Shown here: in pieces, positions 51,190 to 62,471 of the stretch
Numbering within the stretch: position 1 is the stretch's first letter
How the letters are laid out: each line of letters begins with the position of its first letter
Assembly (NCBI RefSeq): GCF_030272615.1
Contig: NC_081413.1
Span: 563,030,510-563,094,509 of the forward strand
Reading direction: 5' to 3'
Length of the DNA: 64,000 bases
Origin: Cryptomeria japonica
Lineage: Eukaryota > Streptophyta > Pinopsida > Cupressales > Cupressaceae
Notes under the pieces: generated by a model
Seen by the model: only the letters and a program-made list of their open reading frames with translations
Databases searched by the model: none
What the model was told of the DNA's origin: nothing
Translations under genes and position numbers: made by a program

Positions 51190-52724
51190 TCCACTTCTAT
51201 GTCACCTTGATCAATGAGGCCTTGAACAATATCCTTTAACCGATGGTAGTTGTTTGTTTTGTGACCTTTTCCCTTATGAAATTCACAATACTCAGTATCA
51301 CTCCACCATGAAGGTTTGACATGTGATTCATAGTTTGATGTTTTAGGTTGATAAGATTAGAAGAGATGAATTGTCGTAAAATCTTTTCAAGAGGTTCTCC
51401 TAAGGGTGTGTAGGTGCGATTGGGTTTATAGGTAGGGTACCTATTTTTAGGTTCCTCTTGTTGCGTATTTGAAGGTTGATTTCCTTGATTGTTTTGGGGA
51501 TTACCTTGATTTGTAGTGGGGTTGTTGCAATTATTTGTTTGCCTTGAGATTTTGACTATGGGTTGGGCGATCTTGACAATTCGTGCGTCCACAACACCAT
51601 CGTTAACAATGCTTTTGTTCTTGGCCCAAAAATTTGGTTTGTCACTATTGTAGGTTGGTCTTGGACCCTCCTTGTTGTCGTTGTATATTTTTTCAAGTCC
51701 CTTTTTTATAACGGCTTTCTTGATTTTAAGTCCTTGAGTTATCACGTCTTTGAAATTTTCTAAACATTTTATGTCTAAGTAGAATTCTATTTCCTCATTT
51801 AAGTTTGAAATAAAAAATTCAACTAATTATTCTTCGGGAATGGGGAAGGAACGTCTACTAGAAAGGTGTCTCCATATTTGTAAGAATGTTGAGAATAACT
51901 TGCCATTCTTTTGTTTTGTATTGCATAGATCAGCCATGGAGACATCTTGTTCTATGTTATGCACATGATGAGTGATAATTTGTTGTACCATGTCCTCGAA
52001 GGTCCTGATCCCACCAGGTAGGCATGAGAACCATTACATGGCCAAGCCTCCCAAGCTTTGGGGGAAAAGGCACATGAAATATGTGTCTTCATATGCAACC
52101 TCTAAGCAAGTGGAGTAAAAGTCTTGCACATGATCTCTAGTGTCTCCCTTGCCTTTGTATTTATCAAACTTTAGAATTTCGAAGGTGCATGGGAAAGGAG
52201 GCATTTATATGTTTCTATCAAATGGATATGAACAAATATCTTCGAGATTGTATTGCTTTTGTGACCTTCCTAAGTGTACTTGTTGGTCGAGGTCTTGCAT
52301 ATGTTGTCTCAATATATCCATTTTTGTAGAATGAGGTGGGATGTTTTTGTGTTGTTAGTTATCATAATAGCTATGTGTATTCCTTTCCCCCCTGTCATCT
52401 TGATTTTGTTCTTATCGATGGCTATGTTGGGCTTGTTTTGGTATATCCCTAAGTTGTGATACGTCAAAGTCAGCGAGAAGTTTGGCTCCATCTTGAGCAA
52501 GTTTTAGAAAATGGGCGTCAACATTTCTCTTGAGAATTTCTTCAAAATTTCTAGTAAATCTGGGGTTGCTAGGTGCGTGTTCTATTTGTGCTTGTGTAGG
52601 GGTGTTTGGGTCTCCTCTTCTTGAAAAGGGGTTAACGACCTCTTCTTGAAAAGGGGTTAACAGCCTCTTCTTCTTCTTCCCATATTTCATTTTTCCTCTG
52701 ACTCTGAGACCTAGTTCTTGCCAT
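51190..52724 (-). pseudogene. Tat gag
   Basis: The likely start is the ATG at 52724-52722 (MARTRSQSQ...), followed by a Glu-rich stretch. A 25-bp tandem duplication (52616-52665) breaks the frame. The capsid core appears around 52070-51750 (FEDMVQQIITHHV and later FYLDIKCLENFKDVI in shifted frames). The clearest piece is 51745-51236: a Lys-rich helix, an Asn/Gln-rich spacer and PLGEPLEKILRQFISSNLI, the conserved C-terminal gag block of Tat elements. Several frameshifts. Confidence 0.75.
52616..52665. repeat. 25-bp tandem duplication in gag
   Basis: Units 52616-52640 and 52641-52665 differ at two adjacent bases. The length is not divisible by three, so it shifts the gag frame. Confidence 0.88.
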
Positions 52725-54519
52725 GGTTGAAGTGCACATTCGTGAAAGTGAAAAAGTGGGTGTTTGATGCTTCTCTTATGATTCCAAGAGCGGATGATGA
52801 AAATTTTATGGATGAGTGATCTTGTCTACAAAAAGGGTGGATATCATCAAAGCTCTTTTTGAGATTACTTGCTTGGTTTAAAATAATTGTGAGATGAGGT
52901 GTAGCAAGAATTTAAAAGCATAAGCTACCTAGTTTTGAGAGGATGCACTCAAAAGCTAGTTTTAACCTATCTAGATGCTTAGTAATGCCTCTTAGGATGA
53001 TTGATCCTAGATGTAGAGACACACTAGAAAGTATGTATTGTTTGTGATTAGCAATATTTGAAAGAACTAAGGACAAAACCTGTGTGTTGAGAGTGGAATG
53101 GATTTTTGGTGTGTTTGGAATGAGTGTAGAACCTTGGAATGATTGCATGAATTTGAAGAAGATGAAATATGGAAGGTATTTATGGAAAATGAATGATTTA
53201 TAAAAGATGGTGAATGTTGAAGTATACTTATGGAAGGTATTTATATTTGGGTGACTTGATTTTGGAATATGGAAGTTCAAAATCGTCGGTGCAACCATAA
53301 CTGAAATCGTGATAGTGATGGATGAAGGTACGATCCTTTAACAATAGTTTATGGTTTTTGTACAAGGAATTTATTTTCTTTTCACTTTGTTTCTTCTCGG
53401 TTTGTCAATAAATTGACTTCTTGGCATATTTGAGAGATTTTCAAACACGAAGCATTGATGGCTTTTTCAAGAATTTTGTTTTTGGGATGTAACTAGTTTC
53501 AAATGGTGGATTATTTCTTTGACAAGAAGACACAGCAAGCACATAGAAACACTTCTTTTCTCTTGATAACTGTTGATGTTTGTTTAGGATGTTTTCAGAT
53601 CCGCGCAAGGATATTTTCAAATTCTCTTTTGTTTTCACAGGTTTTTGAACAAACAAAAGACAAATCAGATAGACTCTACTATTGTCAAAAAGGTCATTCC
53701 TAATATCAGTAGCCCACACTTGATACTCCGTCAGTTCAAATAGCCCTGTCACACCCTAAGGTGCGCCCGTTTTTTTGCCTCTATCTGGAATTTGAACCAT
53801 AGAGAATTGCTCCTCAATTGGATTGTTTTCTTGGGAGATATATGGTGAGTGTCTTGGAGGCGGATTCTTCTCCACCCTTGCACTAAGATAATACGATTGT
53901 CTGGCTAACTGACTTAGTGAGGTTTCTCCTTCTAAAAGCTCTTTAGTAAAGGTTTTATTTGGTGCGACGAAATAAAAATTCCCTTAAGAGGCTTCCCAAC
54001 CTTTAAAACAAAGGCTTTTCATATTTCAAGGATACTTGGGGAGGGCTATCAATGCTCACTACCATTGGAGGGGATTTTCATCAGCCTCCACATTTGATTA
54101 TAGTGGGTTGGTAAACTTGGCTAAAATTTGTTCCCCACTTATTTTGTTCCCCTCTCATCAACCTTATTGGCTTCTCGAGAGGGTAGGCCTGCTAAAGGAG
54201 TTATCATAATTGCAAAAAAAAGAAATAAAACAAGTAAAATGGTGAGTTTGACTTTTTTATCACCCAATGAAGGGGAGAGCATATACCTATCACCTTCGAG
54301 CACAAAGGACACTTGTTCTTTTTAATCCATATTGAAATTGTTGTCTAAAGGCTACTTTGGAGATGTTTCTCCAAAAGACATGGGGGTTCTTTTTAACCAA
54401 AATAGCAATTTCTGAAAAGAGACCAAATCTTTGAATTTTGAAAAGGGAAATCCTAGTCAACAAAAGAAAATCGCCAAAATGATAACAATGATTTTGAAAG
54501 CTAAACTTTTAACTTTGAA

Positions 54520-54860
54520 GTAGATTATTCTTTTTAAGCTTCCAAAGGAAAGATGTTTGTTGTTTTTAAAAGCTTTGCAAAAAAGAAAAATGATTGTTCT
54601 TTTTAAGCTTGCAAAGGAAAGATTGTTTGTTCTTTTTTAAAACTTCCAAAGGAAAAGTTTGATGTTCTTTTTAAGAGCCCCAAAGAAGGATGAACTTGTT
54701 TTCTTGCAAAAAAAAAAATGGAAGTTTGATTTGTTGTTCTTTTTACCTTTGCAAGAAAGTAGAATGAGATTTTTTTTATGCACCAAAACAGTGTGATTCT
54801 TTTTAAGCACCAAAATGAATATGAAGTTCGTTTTAAGCCTTTGCAAGAAAGTAAAAACGA
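54520..54860. repeat. Array of degenerate TTCTTTTTAAGC..CAAAGGAAAG units
   Basis: About eight units spaced 40-60 bases apart, each with GTTCTTTTTAAG followed by GCNNCCAAAGG or a TTTGCAAGAAAG variant. On the element strand this is a purine-rich series. Confidence 0.8.
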
Positions 54861-55019
54861 GTTCTTTTAACCAACTCTGAAAGAAAGTGACGTAAAGAAA
54901 ACTAATCTAACTCCTTTTAGACCCTGCAAACAAATGTTAGAACCTGCAAACCAACAGTTTGCAAAATCAATTTTACTAGTGGGCTTTACAAGCCTAAAAA
55001 TGTTCCTTGAGATTACAAA

Positions 55020-55290
55020 ATTACGCCTTTATCCATGACAAAAGCACTAAAACAGTACAGGTTACAAAAGCGCTAACACAGAGCAAACGCGCTAATTTAA
55101 ACTAAAAGTGCTACAGAAAATTGCAAAAGCACTAAAACAACTGAGGATCGTTATTAAATCGAACGAAAGCGCTAAAAATAAAAAAAGGCCAACTAACAAC
55201 ACAACGCTAATTCGTGCAATGAAAGCGCTAAAATGAGCGTCAAAGGCGCTATTACGAGCGACGAAAACACTAAAACACCGCCTGTGCGTA
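55020..55290 (-). repeat. Cluster of AAAAGCGCTAA motifs, inverted relative to 35540-35880
   Basis: About a dozen AAAGCGCTAA / AAAAGCACTAAAA / AAAGTGCTA units just inside the 5' LTR. On the minus strand they read TTAGCGCTTTT, the same sequence as the cluster at the other end of the element, but in opposite orientation. Confidence 0.85.
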
Positions 55291-55341
55291 AAATTACAAA
55301 TTTTTCAAAAGTTAAGCCAAATTTTAAAATTTTAAGTGTTG

Positions 55342-55361
55342 GATTCACGTCAGGTTCACCA
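55342..55361 (-). other. Tat primer-binding site candidate
   Basis: Minus strand reads TGGTGAACCTGACGTGAAT beginning five bases inside the LTR end. It starts with TGG as required for pairing to a tRNA CCA end. I cannot assign the tRNA. Confidence 0.6.
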
Positions 55362-55366
55362 AATTA

Positions 55367-56661
55367 TGCCGTGAGAAATGGCTACAAGAGTCAAAAGCAA
55401 AGCTCAATGTGAGTATGTTAGTTCAACCATGAAACCAAAACAAAGAACTAAAAACCATTTCAGAACATATTCAAAGGAGATTTAAAAGCAAAATGAAGAA
55501 AGCACAAACAAACAAACAAAGATTAGTTCTTCCTAAGATGCTTCCATGATGCTTTGATGATGGTTCCTCCTTTGTTTCTCTCATCTCCAAGTCCCAAATG
55601 AATGAAGCTCTCAGATTTTAGCACAAGCCATGGATGCCATATGGAGATTCAACATTTGTTTGAAAATACTTGAACAAGATTCTATGCAAATGTAAATGAT
55701 GATGATATATATGAGAAAGCTCTAAATGTCTATGCTAATACCAGTATAATAGCAATGCTCTAATGCTTCCTCCTTTGCTTGAGGAATGAGGCTCTATTTA
55801 TAGGCAAAATAGTGGATTGGATGGTCAAGATTGAATTGGTTTGTGAAGAGCTAGGATTGAATGATTCATGATCCATGTTATGGTTTTCAACCCAATCCTA
55901 TGATGACAAGTGTCAACATGAGATGGTTTGAGAGGAGAGGTAAAGAGCATTTAATGCCTGAGAATATATGAGGGTAACCTCATGTAGGTTGGGTTATTGG
56001 ATAAAGCTTTTATCCAAGGGTAATGTTATTATCCAATGGGTAAGCTCTTGTGCAAAGTTTACCCATGGTTAAGCCTTAACCAAAGGGTCAAGACCCATGT
56101 GGGTTGGAGTGTTGAAAAAGGGAAACATTTATGACTCTGTAAGAGTCTCAAATGGGTGCGATGATGGGTTGAGGGTTAATCTTGGATTAGGATTGTACAA
56201 ATGTTTAGAAGACGGATTAGGCTAAATTAGAAGGGGTTAGAAGAGTCTATAAGGGGTTTAGAGAAATCTAGAAGAATCTAGAAAGAGGTGGGTGTGGGTA
56301 AATAGGTTTTTTAGTAAAAGAAAAATCTATTTAAATGTGCAACTTGCATTTGTAGGAGAATGCAAGTGGATGGGTTATTTTTAAATAAATATTGATTTAT
56401 TTGAAAAGGGGATTTGATTTTTGAATAAATATTAAATTTATTTAAATAGGAAGAAGGGGAGTGAATTAAATAAATTAAATTTATTTAATAACTTGGACTA
56501 TAGTTAGTAATTAAATAAATTCATTAAATTTATTTAACTTAGAATAGAAGAATAGGATAAGGTGAATTAATTAAATGTCAATTTAATTAATAGAGGAATA
56601 TTTTGTCATTAAATAAATATGTAATATTCATTTAATTAATAGACAAATTTATGTGTCTACA
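55367..56661 (-). repeat. Tat LTR (5' LTR of this element), 1295 bp
   Basis: Minus strand TGTAGACACATAAATTTG at 56661 to TCTCACGGCA at 55367. The TATA box (TATAAATA on the minus strand) is at 55802-55795. It aligns end to end with 32445-35002 after removal of the copia insert, and its first ~970 bases with 14750-15730. Confidence 0.9.
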
Positions 56662-58034
56662 TTTGCCCCTCTGTAAGACGGTGTGGTTTATCGCACTATT
56701 TCAAAGAACAATAGATAGGCATGAGAAAAATGCCCCAGGGATGTTAGTTTTGTGGGTTGGTATGCCCTCTCAAAAGATGGGCCGGAAATTTCAGAAAATC
56801 GGGTGATCTCTCGAAAAATAGAAAGAAATTAGGGGATGATAGAGGAGAGGAATTTGGATTAAATGGCAAAAGAATGGATGAAAATGGGGTCAAAACGGAG
56901 AAATGGCAAGCCTTGGAAGTTCCCGGAGTCCATGGCGATCTACAGGGTGAAGCAGGGGTAGGGTTGGGTAGGGTATATGTAGGCTACAAGGGGTAAAAGG
57001 GTCCGCATTTGCACACTCTACTATAGCGATCTAGAGCTCCTGACACTGACATTTGCAACAGATTGGTTAAGTGAAAATGGTGTTCCCACTCGATGATCAT
57101 CGTTTGGAGCAAAGCCAGAGATACCACTGGCCAACCGACTATGGACCCCCGGTATGTCCAATTCTAACTTTTGCCTTTAGAGCTTATTTATTGCAATTTA
57201 TAGCTAGGGGAAAAATTCAAACAACAAAGGTGCTAAAACATTGTTTTAGCGCTTTTGTCGTCCAAAATAGCGCTTTCGTGCCACAATGGCGCATTTGTAT
57301 AGTAGTTGTAGCGCTTTTGTCAATGGAGCGCTAGTGTTAGGGAGTTTTAGCACTAATGTTTTCACTATTTTGGTGTTACTATCATGGTCATTGAAATGTG
57401 ATTGATGTAGTGCTTTTATTGCACAATGTAGAACGTGTTATAATGTAGCGCTTTTGTAGGGTTAAAGTAGCACTATTGGACTGTTTAGTATTGTTGTGTT
57501 ATTGGAGTAGCGCTTTTGATTTTGTTTAGCGCTTTTGTCAAGTTTTTAGCACTTTTGGGTCTGAGTATAAGACAGTCAGTGTCAATGCCCCAATTTTACA
57601 GTCAAGTTGACAATTGATGTGAATGTTGTCATTGCATGCATGTTTGTGTGAGACTCAGTGTACTTGTTGAGACTAGGCAATATGATGTAAATGTATGTTG
57701 TTAGTCTAGGTGTTTATGAGTCAAGTTACATGATGTGACTTAGATACTTGAAAAAGAATTAAAAAAAGTCTAGGTAATAGTTGTGTTTTTCTATAGCAAG
57801 GAGATTGACATTGTTGTTCGATTGTCTGTGTAGGAGGATCACCTAGGTGTTATGCAGATGCGAGAGAGGCATCTAACCATATAGTGTTTGTGTGATTAGT
57901 TGACAGACCTTGAGGTTAACTGCATATGTTCTTCCGGATTCGTACGAATCCCAGATTACTGACTGCGCTACCTGAGCAGTGGCACATCAATACATGCTCA
58001 TTCCACCTGGTGATGGGAGAGATGTTAATTACAC
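56662..58034 (-). mobile_element. Truncated second Tat unit sharing the middle LTR
   Basis: Immediately outside the LTR the sequence is again PPT plus 3' internal region, matching 35003 onward: the PPT, the MVCPL.RW frame, exon 1 of the PMD gene (57077-57151, intact with ATG), its intron (57152-57833) and the first ~200 bases of exon 2. Homology stops at about 58034, so this is a tandem copy cut off in exon 2. Confidence 0.88.
57077..58034 (+). pseudogene. Second, truncated copy of the antisense PMD gene
   Basis: Exon 1 has an intact ATG (57077) and 25 codons to the GTATGT donor at 57152. Exon 2 begins at 57834 (GAGGATCACC) but carries stops within 60 bases, a deletion relative to copy 1 near 57935, and ends abruptly at 58034. 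It confirms the exon 1 start and intron boundaries inferred for copy 1. Confidence 0.78.
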
Positions 58035-58936
58035 TACTAATATTACATCAAAATTAAGAGATCATGGATACAAGGGACTAATACTACGAGGTATGCAAGT
58101 AAGAAGTTGAATTACACCATGAATTTGAAGGGAAATTTGTGTACAACATCCAAATGGAAGGATGTGAGGAACAAAACTCTAATAAGAAAAATCCCAAAAT
58201 TAAAGAAAAGAGATAGAGCAGGGGTCGAAAAAAAGTTATGCTAAGATGGGTAGTTCTAGAAACTCTCGCATTTAACATAGTAAATGGAAATTTGAACACA
58301 AACCTCCACACTTAGAATGTTTTGGGTCTTTGAAACTTCCATCACATGAAAGGTACATGTAAGTTGATGGAGAACAACAATTGGAAGAAGTGGACAAATG
58401 AACAACCATGCAAAGCTTTATTAAATCCCTAATTGCATCACTTCATGTGCAAGACATTCATCCCCATATCCTTTGCAATCTAATCAATCTCATCAACCTA
58501 ATTTGTAATCCAACCATTGATCCCATCACACATATAATCAATAGTCAAATTCTATCTAGTACAATTCATCTGCAAAGGATTTCCTTTGAGGACTAATAGC
58601 AAGGTGTCATAAGAAAAATATTAAGAACAAAGATGAGGAGTTATGATGCAATAACTCCAATCCAATACCCTCATTATGTTAGAAATACAATTTTTTTTTG
58701 GAAATAGGGTTATGGAGTCAAGACCTATAATTTGTCATACATTGATTCCCTTACCAAGCCATAAAGATCCCAAACATTAAGCTCTTCATAAAACTATATA
58801 AATTTCCATCCATGTCAAACCCCACATCAATCCCTCTAAATCATAATAAATCAAACCATTCCTCACCTCCTAATCCTCATTCCTCTAACCAACCATAAAT
58901 CCTTATTGTCTATCATCCCTTACAGCCTCCATTTCT
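58035..58936. other. Non-coding stretch
   Basis: No gene or recognisable element; right flank of the Tat tandem. Confidence 0.6.
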
Positions 58937-58958
58937 CCCTAGTTAAGAGGGAGTGTTG

Positions 58959-59131
58959 ATTCGGGACATGATGCAAAGAGGCGCCAGTCATCTAAAGTAC
59001 ATTCGCACGGATGAACAGATTGCAGACATCCTTAACAAACATTTATCCAGAGTGAAGTTCAAATACTTCAGAGACAGACTTGGTGTTGTGGAAAACAGAA
59101 CCCTGATTGAGAGGAAGCTTCAATCTCAGTG
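58959..59131 (+). pseudogene. Copia pol C-terminal fragment (RNase H end)
   Basis: The plus strand reads KYIRTDEQIADILNKHLS followed by VKFKYFRDRLGVVE and a stop at about 59129. This is the conserved C-terminus of copia RNase H (family pattern: Y-I-x-T-x-x-Q-x-A-D-x-L-T-K). The fragment starts abruptly after a PPT-like 22-bp repeat at 58937-58958, so the rest of pol is missing. Confidence 0.85.
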
Positions 59132-59164
59132 ACTCTATCTGCAACACTTTGAATGATACTTTGC

Positions 59165-59340
59165 TTGTGTGCAAGAATGATTTATGTCCAATCTATGCTT
59201 GTGTGCTAGATGGATAATTGTAATTATGTAAAGACCCACTTGTGTGCTAGAACCATCCTATGTTTGTGTGCTAGGTGGAAGATGTAATTCTATGCTTGTG
59301 TGCTAGATCCATTCTATGCCTGTGTGCTAGATGGAAATCT
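59165..59340. repeat. Short minisatellite of CTTGTGTGCTAGAT units
   Basis: Six or so units (TATGCTTGTGTGCTAGATGGA and variants) between the copia stop codon and the PPT. Confidence 0.85.
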
Positions 59341-59385
59341 AAAGGTTCAGATTATGTATTCTCCTCTTCCCTAGTTAAGAGGGAG

Positions 59386-60008
59386 TGTTGTTTGTAACTA
59401 GGGCTATATAGGGTTCGGATTGCCTTAAGGCAACATCCAAACCCTTTTAGGTCTGGGCCCTAAAGGGTAACGTGCCCCAAGTCTAGGCCCTGCCCTATTC
59501 CTCACACTATCCTAAATACACACGCCATAATAATATTGGCGCCAAATCTTAAAGGAGGCCGACTTGCAAATAAGGGTTAAAGGTGCATATAAATAAAAGA
59601 CATTTCATAAGTCAAACACAATCATTTCATTCTCAAGCATTCAGCAAATCAGCTCTGCATGAAAAGTGCGAATTTACACTAGGAGGGTGCAAAGTTGTGC
59701 AAAGTTGTGCAAACTTGTCTAGACTTATGCGAACTTGTCCAAGAGGACAAAGGCAATCTTTGGTGCAGACTTGAAGAGCTTAGAAGTGCAAATCTATCAT
59801 ACAAGAAGGGATCAGATCTGACAAGGAAGATAAGTATTGTACTTGTGATATTAAGGGAGAATATATAATTTGATCTGTGGGTCTTTAATGCTGGGTTTTT
59901 CCTCCTTGGAGGTTTTCCCAAGGTATTTGTGTTTGTCTCTTGTTTACTTCCTTCATTTCTGAGTTTACTGAATTATGATTTACTAAAATGTTACAAATCT
60001 GAGTAACA
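59386..60008 (+). mobile_element. Copia 3' LTR
   Basis: Starts TGTTGTTTGTAAC right after the purine tract AAGAGGGAG. It has a TATAAATA box (59587-59594) and the copia signature GGGTTTTTCC...GGAGGTTTTCCCAAGG (about 59895-59923). The end near 60008 (...GAGTAACA) is a guess; no partner LTR is in the window. Confidence 0.72.
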
Positions 60009-62471
60009 AACTAGGGCATAATTAAAGGACATAAATCTGATTACTAATCTAGGGCACAAAATTACAAAAACCACCCCCAAAACATGGTTTTATGAAATTC
60101 ATGGCTCTATTTCTTGCCTTATGCGCCATACCTTGTCCTTAACTTGCAACAATGCAAGTTTTAGACAGCCGGACAGGTGGAACACCATGTCCTACTAAAT
60201 GGGCAGCCATTCCTAAGCATACCCATGCCATTCTTGTTTATTTCGAGCTATCTCCCACCCATTAGAGGGATAGATAACTCCATTAATGCCCTCTTCTCCT
60301 CTACTGGGTCCTTGGCAAAAATATAACGACCTTAGTTAAATTTTTGTTATATTTTCATTTTTATAGTAGTTTTTCTTTTACGTTCAGTTTATCTTTTACA
60401 TTATTTCTAAATAAAAATGTTTAGGGATATATATAAGTTGTGTTCATCAACAGTCTCCTTATTATGAACATCATTTTTATTTTCCCCACCTGGATCAATA
60501 AAGGTGTCTATCACCAAAATATAGTTATTGACACCCAATGAATAGAGCTGGAGAATTTCTATCACCAATGTATAATTATTGACAATCAACAGAGGAGAAT
60601 TTATTGGTCTACTAACGATAACTCTTTATATAACGTTTGTGAGGGAGGTCAGAGGTTGAATCGGCAATCATTCTAGAACACAATGACCCAGGGTCAAGGA
60701 CACAACTTGCATTGAGCAAAAGTTCAGTCAGGTGACCTATCTAGAACAACTTGATCTCCTAGTTACAAGGGCAGGATTAAAAGGCTTTAGAACTATTGTT
60801 GCACCCTTGACACCTATAAAACTATTCCAATTCTCATGCACAAGTCACAAAAGATTGTAGTCCCCAGTTAGTCCAAAATGTAACATACATGTACAGACAC
60901 AAACAATGTCATAAATTAAAATGAAACAATTATACTTCAGCACGTCTAATTACTCAACAATTGTAACAGAGCAGCAAATTAAAATGCTAAATCTAAAAAA
61001 TCAATCGTTATATCCATACAAAATTCAAAATGTCAAACATGATAGCAGTTCCGAAGTTAGGGTTTCCGCCTTTAATCCAAATCATATCAGTACATCAAGC
61101 ATTTAACACAAAAAAAGCTAGAGTTAGCAGGAATGCAACAGTTGGATGATGTATAGCCAACCATGCAACTAACTTTTTGGGACAGAACACCTTAGAAATC
61201 CCTTGAAATGAAACTGATAACCGTGCAACTCTGTGGGCATTGGAATTTAAATTCCTTTGAAGAGGTATGTCGTCTACATACATTCTAAAGCTGAAAGACG
61301 AAGCTGGGTGAAGATTTATAGCCAAGCATGCAACTAACTTTTTGGGACACAACACATGAGCTTTTGTAAACAGCTTACTTACAATAGCATTCATCTGGCA
61401 GAATCATAGAAACCCTTGGAAGTGAAACTGATAACCATGCAACTCCATCATTATTGGAATAAAATTCTTCTGACATCTACAGCCACCACTGGTTTCAAGC
61501 ACTAGTTTGAGAAATGAATTATAATTTGCTTTGCTATTCTGAAATTTTATAAGGAATGTTCTTGCGAACAAAATTTAAATTACCCACACAGTTAGCTCCA
61601 CAAAACTAATAGATTGATAAACAGAACAATCTAATCCCCAAACAAAAATTCAAATGCATGCACACTGTGTCTTGTAGGCCATGGACAAATCTCTATGCAT
61701 AAGAATAGACAACAAAACAATCTTTAACCATACATCATTAACGAACACTAGAATGATGCTCACATTCAGAACTGAATATTGTCTCCAACGAACAGGCGTC
61801 AATATGTTCAATAGTTGGCTTGGAATCCACACTATCTCTAGCAGAAAATGGCTAAATCTCTATGCAATAATTGAAGGAATGTGAAACAACTGATTACAAC
61901 AATACAAATTTCTCAGCACAGAAAAAATTTCTTGACATGGAAACTGCTACATATTCATGTTCTAAGCTGAATCTGATGCCAATGAAAATACATCAAAATA
62001 AAAGTTCTATTTCTTGACCAAACAAAAAAAATATTTACGTAATTATCAATACAATATTACTTTCCCTCGGAATAAGAGAAGCAATCAGTTTAGGCTCTTA
62101 AAGGTCATCTATAATCATCCCAGAATAAAGAAATATGCCCAATGAATGCCAGCATAGGGTAGGGTTAATTAATCACCTAAATCCAATTCATGTTTCACCT
62201 AAATCCAATTCATTTTTCCCTTCTAAAATCCAGCTTTCTTAACCCTTTGGCAAGATACCTCTTGAATTGTTATTAGTCAGCATTTTAACCTTCTCATTAT
62301 ATCGACTTGTTTTCAAAATATGTCAGCAGTCTGTCTTAAGATAATTTGGCCATATCCTTCTGTGCTCTGTAGCAGCAAGAGTGCCAGCTGAACAAATTTA
62401 GTCAAGATATATTTAGAGAACACCCCCACCTGAAGCAATTTTCTGCTTTCATGTGATTCCCTGCTGCCATT
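60009..62471. other. 3' flank of the FtsH gene
   Basis: No further gene supported. The first few hundred bases left of 62471 must hold the FtsH 3' UTR. A diverged direct repeat (about 61148-61260 and 61317-61450, blocks CATGCAACTAACTTTTTGGGACA and GAAACTGATAACC) and a small one around 60500-60590 are the only structures seen. Confidence 0.65.

Larger units (their letters stand above)
52725..55366 (-). other. Tat 5' leader with repeated motifs
   Basis: No supported gene in 2.6 kb between the PBS and gag. It contains an array of degenerate TTCTTTTTAAGCTTCCAAAGG units (about 54520-54860) and a cluster of ACAAAAGCGCTAA motifs (55020-55290). Confidence 0.7.
32445..56661 (-). mobile_element. Tat/Ogre-type Ty3/gypsy retrotransposon, about 24 kb with insertions
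   Basis: On the minus strand: 5' LTR (56661-55367), PBS, long leader, gag (from 52724), protease, linker, RT, RNase H, integrase, a non-coding spacer, an antisense gene, PPT (35015-35003) and 3' LTR (35002-32445). The long leader, the long linker before RT, an RT of the SCPKDEFPLPNID type and an antisense extra ORF after pol are known traits of the Tat lineage. Inserted into it are the giant element (43878-48890) in the linker and a copia solo LTR in the 3' LTR. Without these the element is about 18 kb. Confidence 0.88.
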
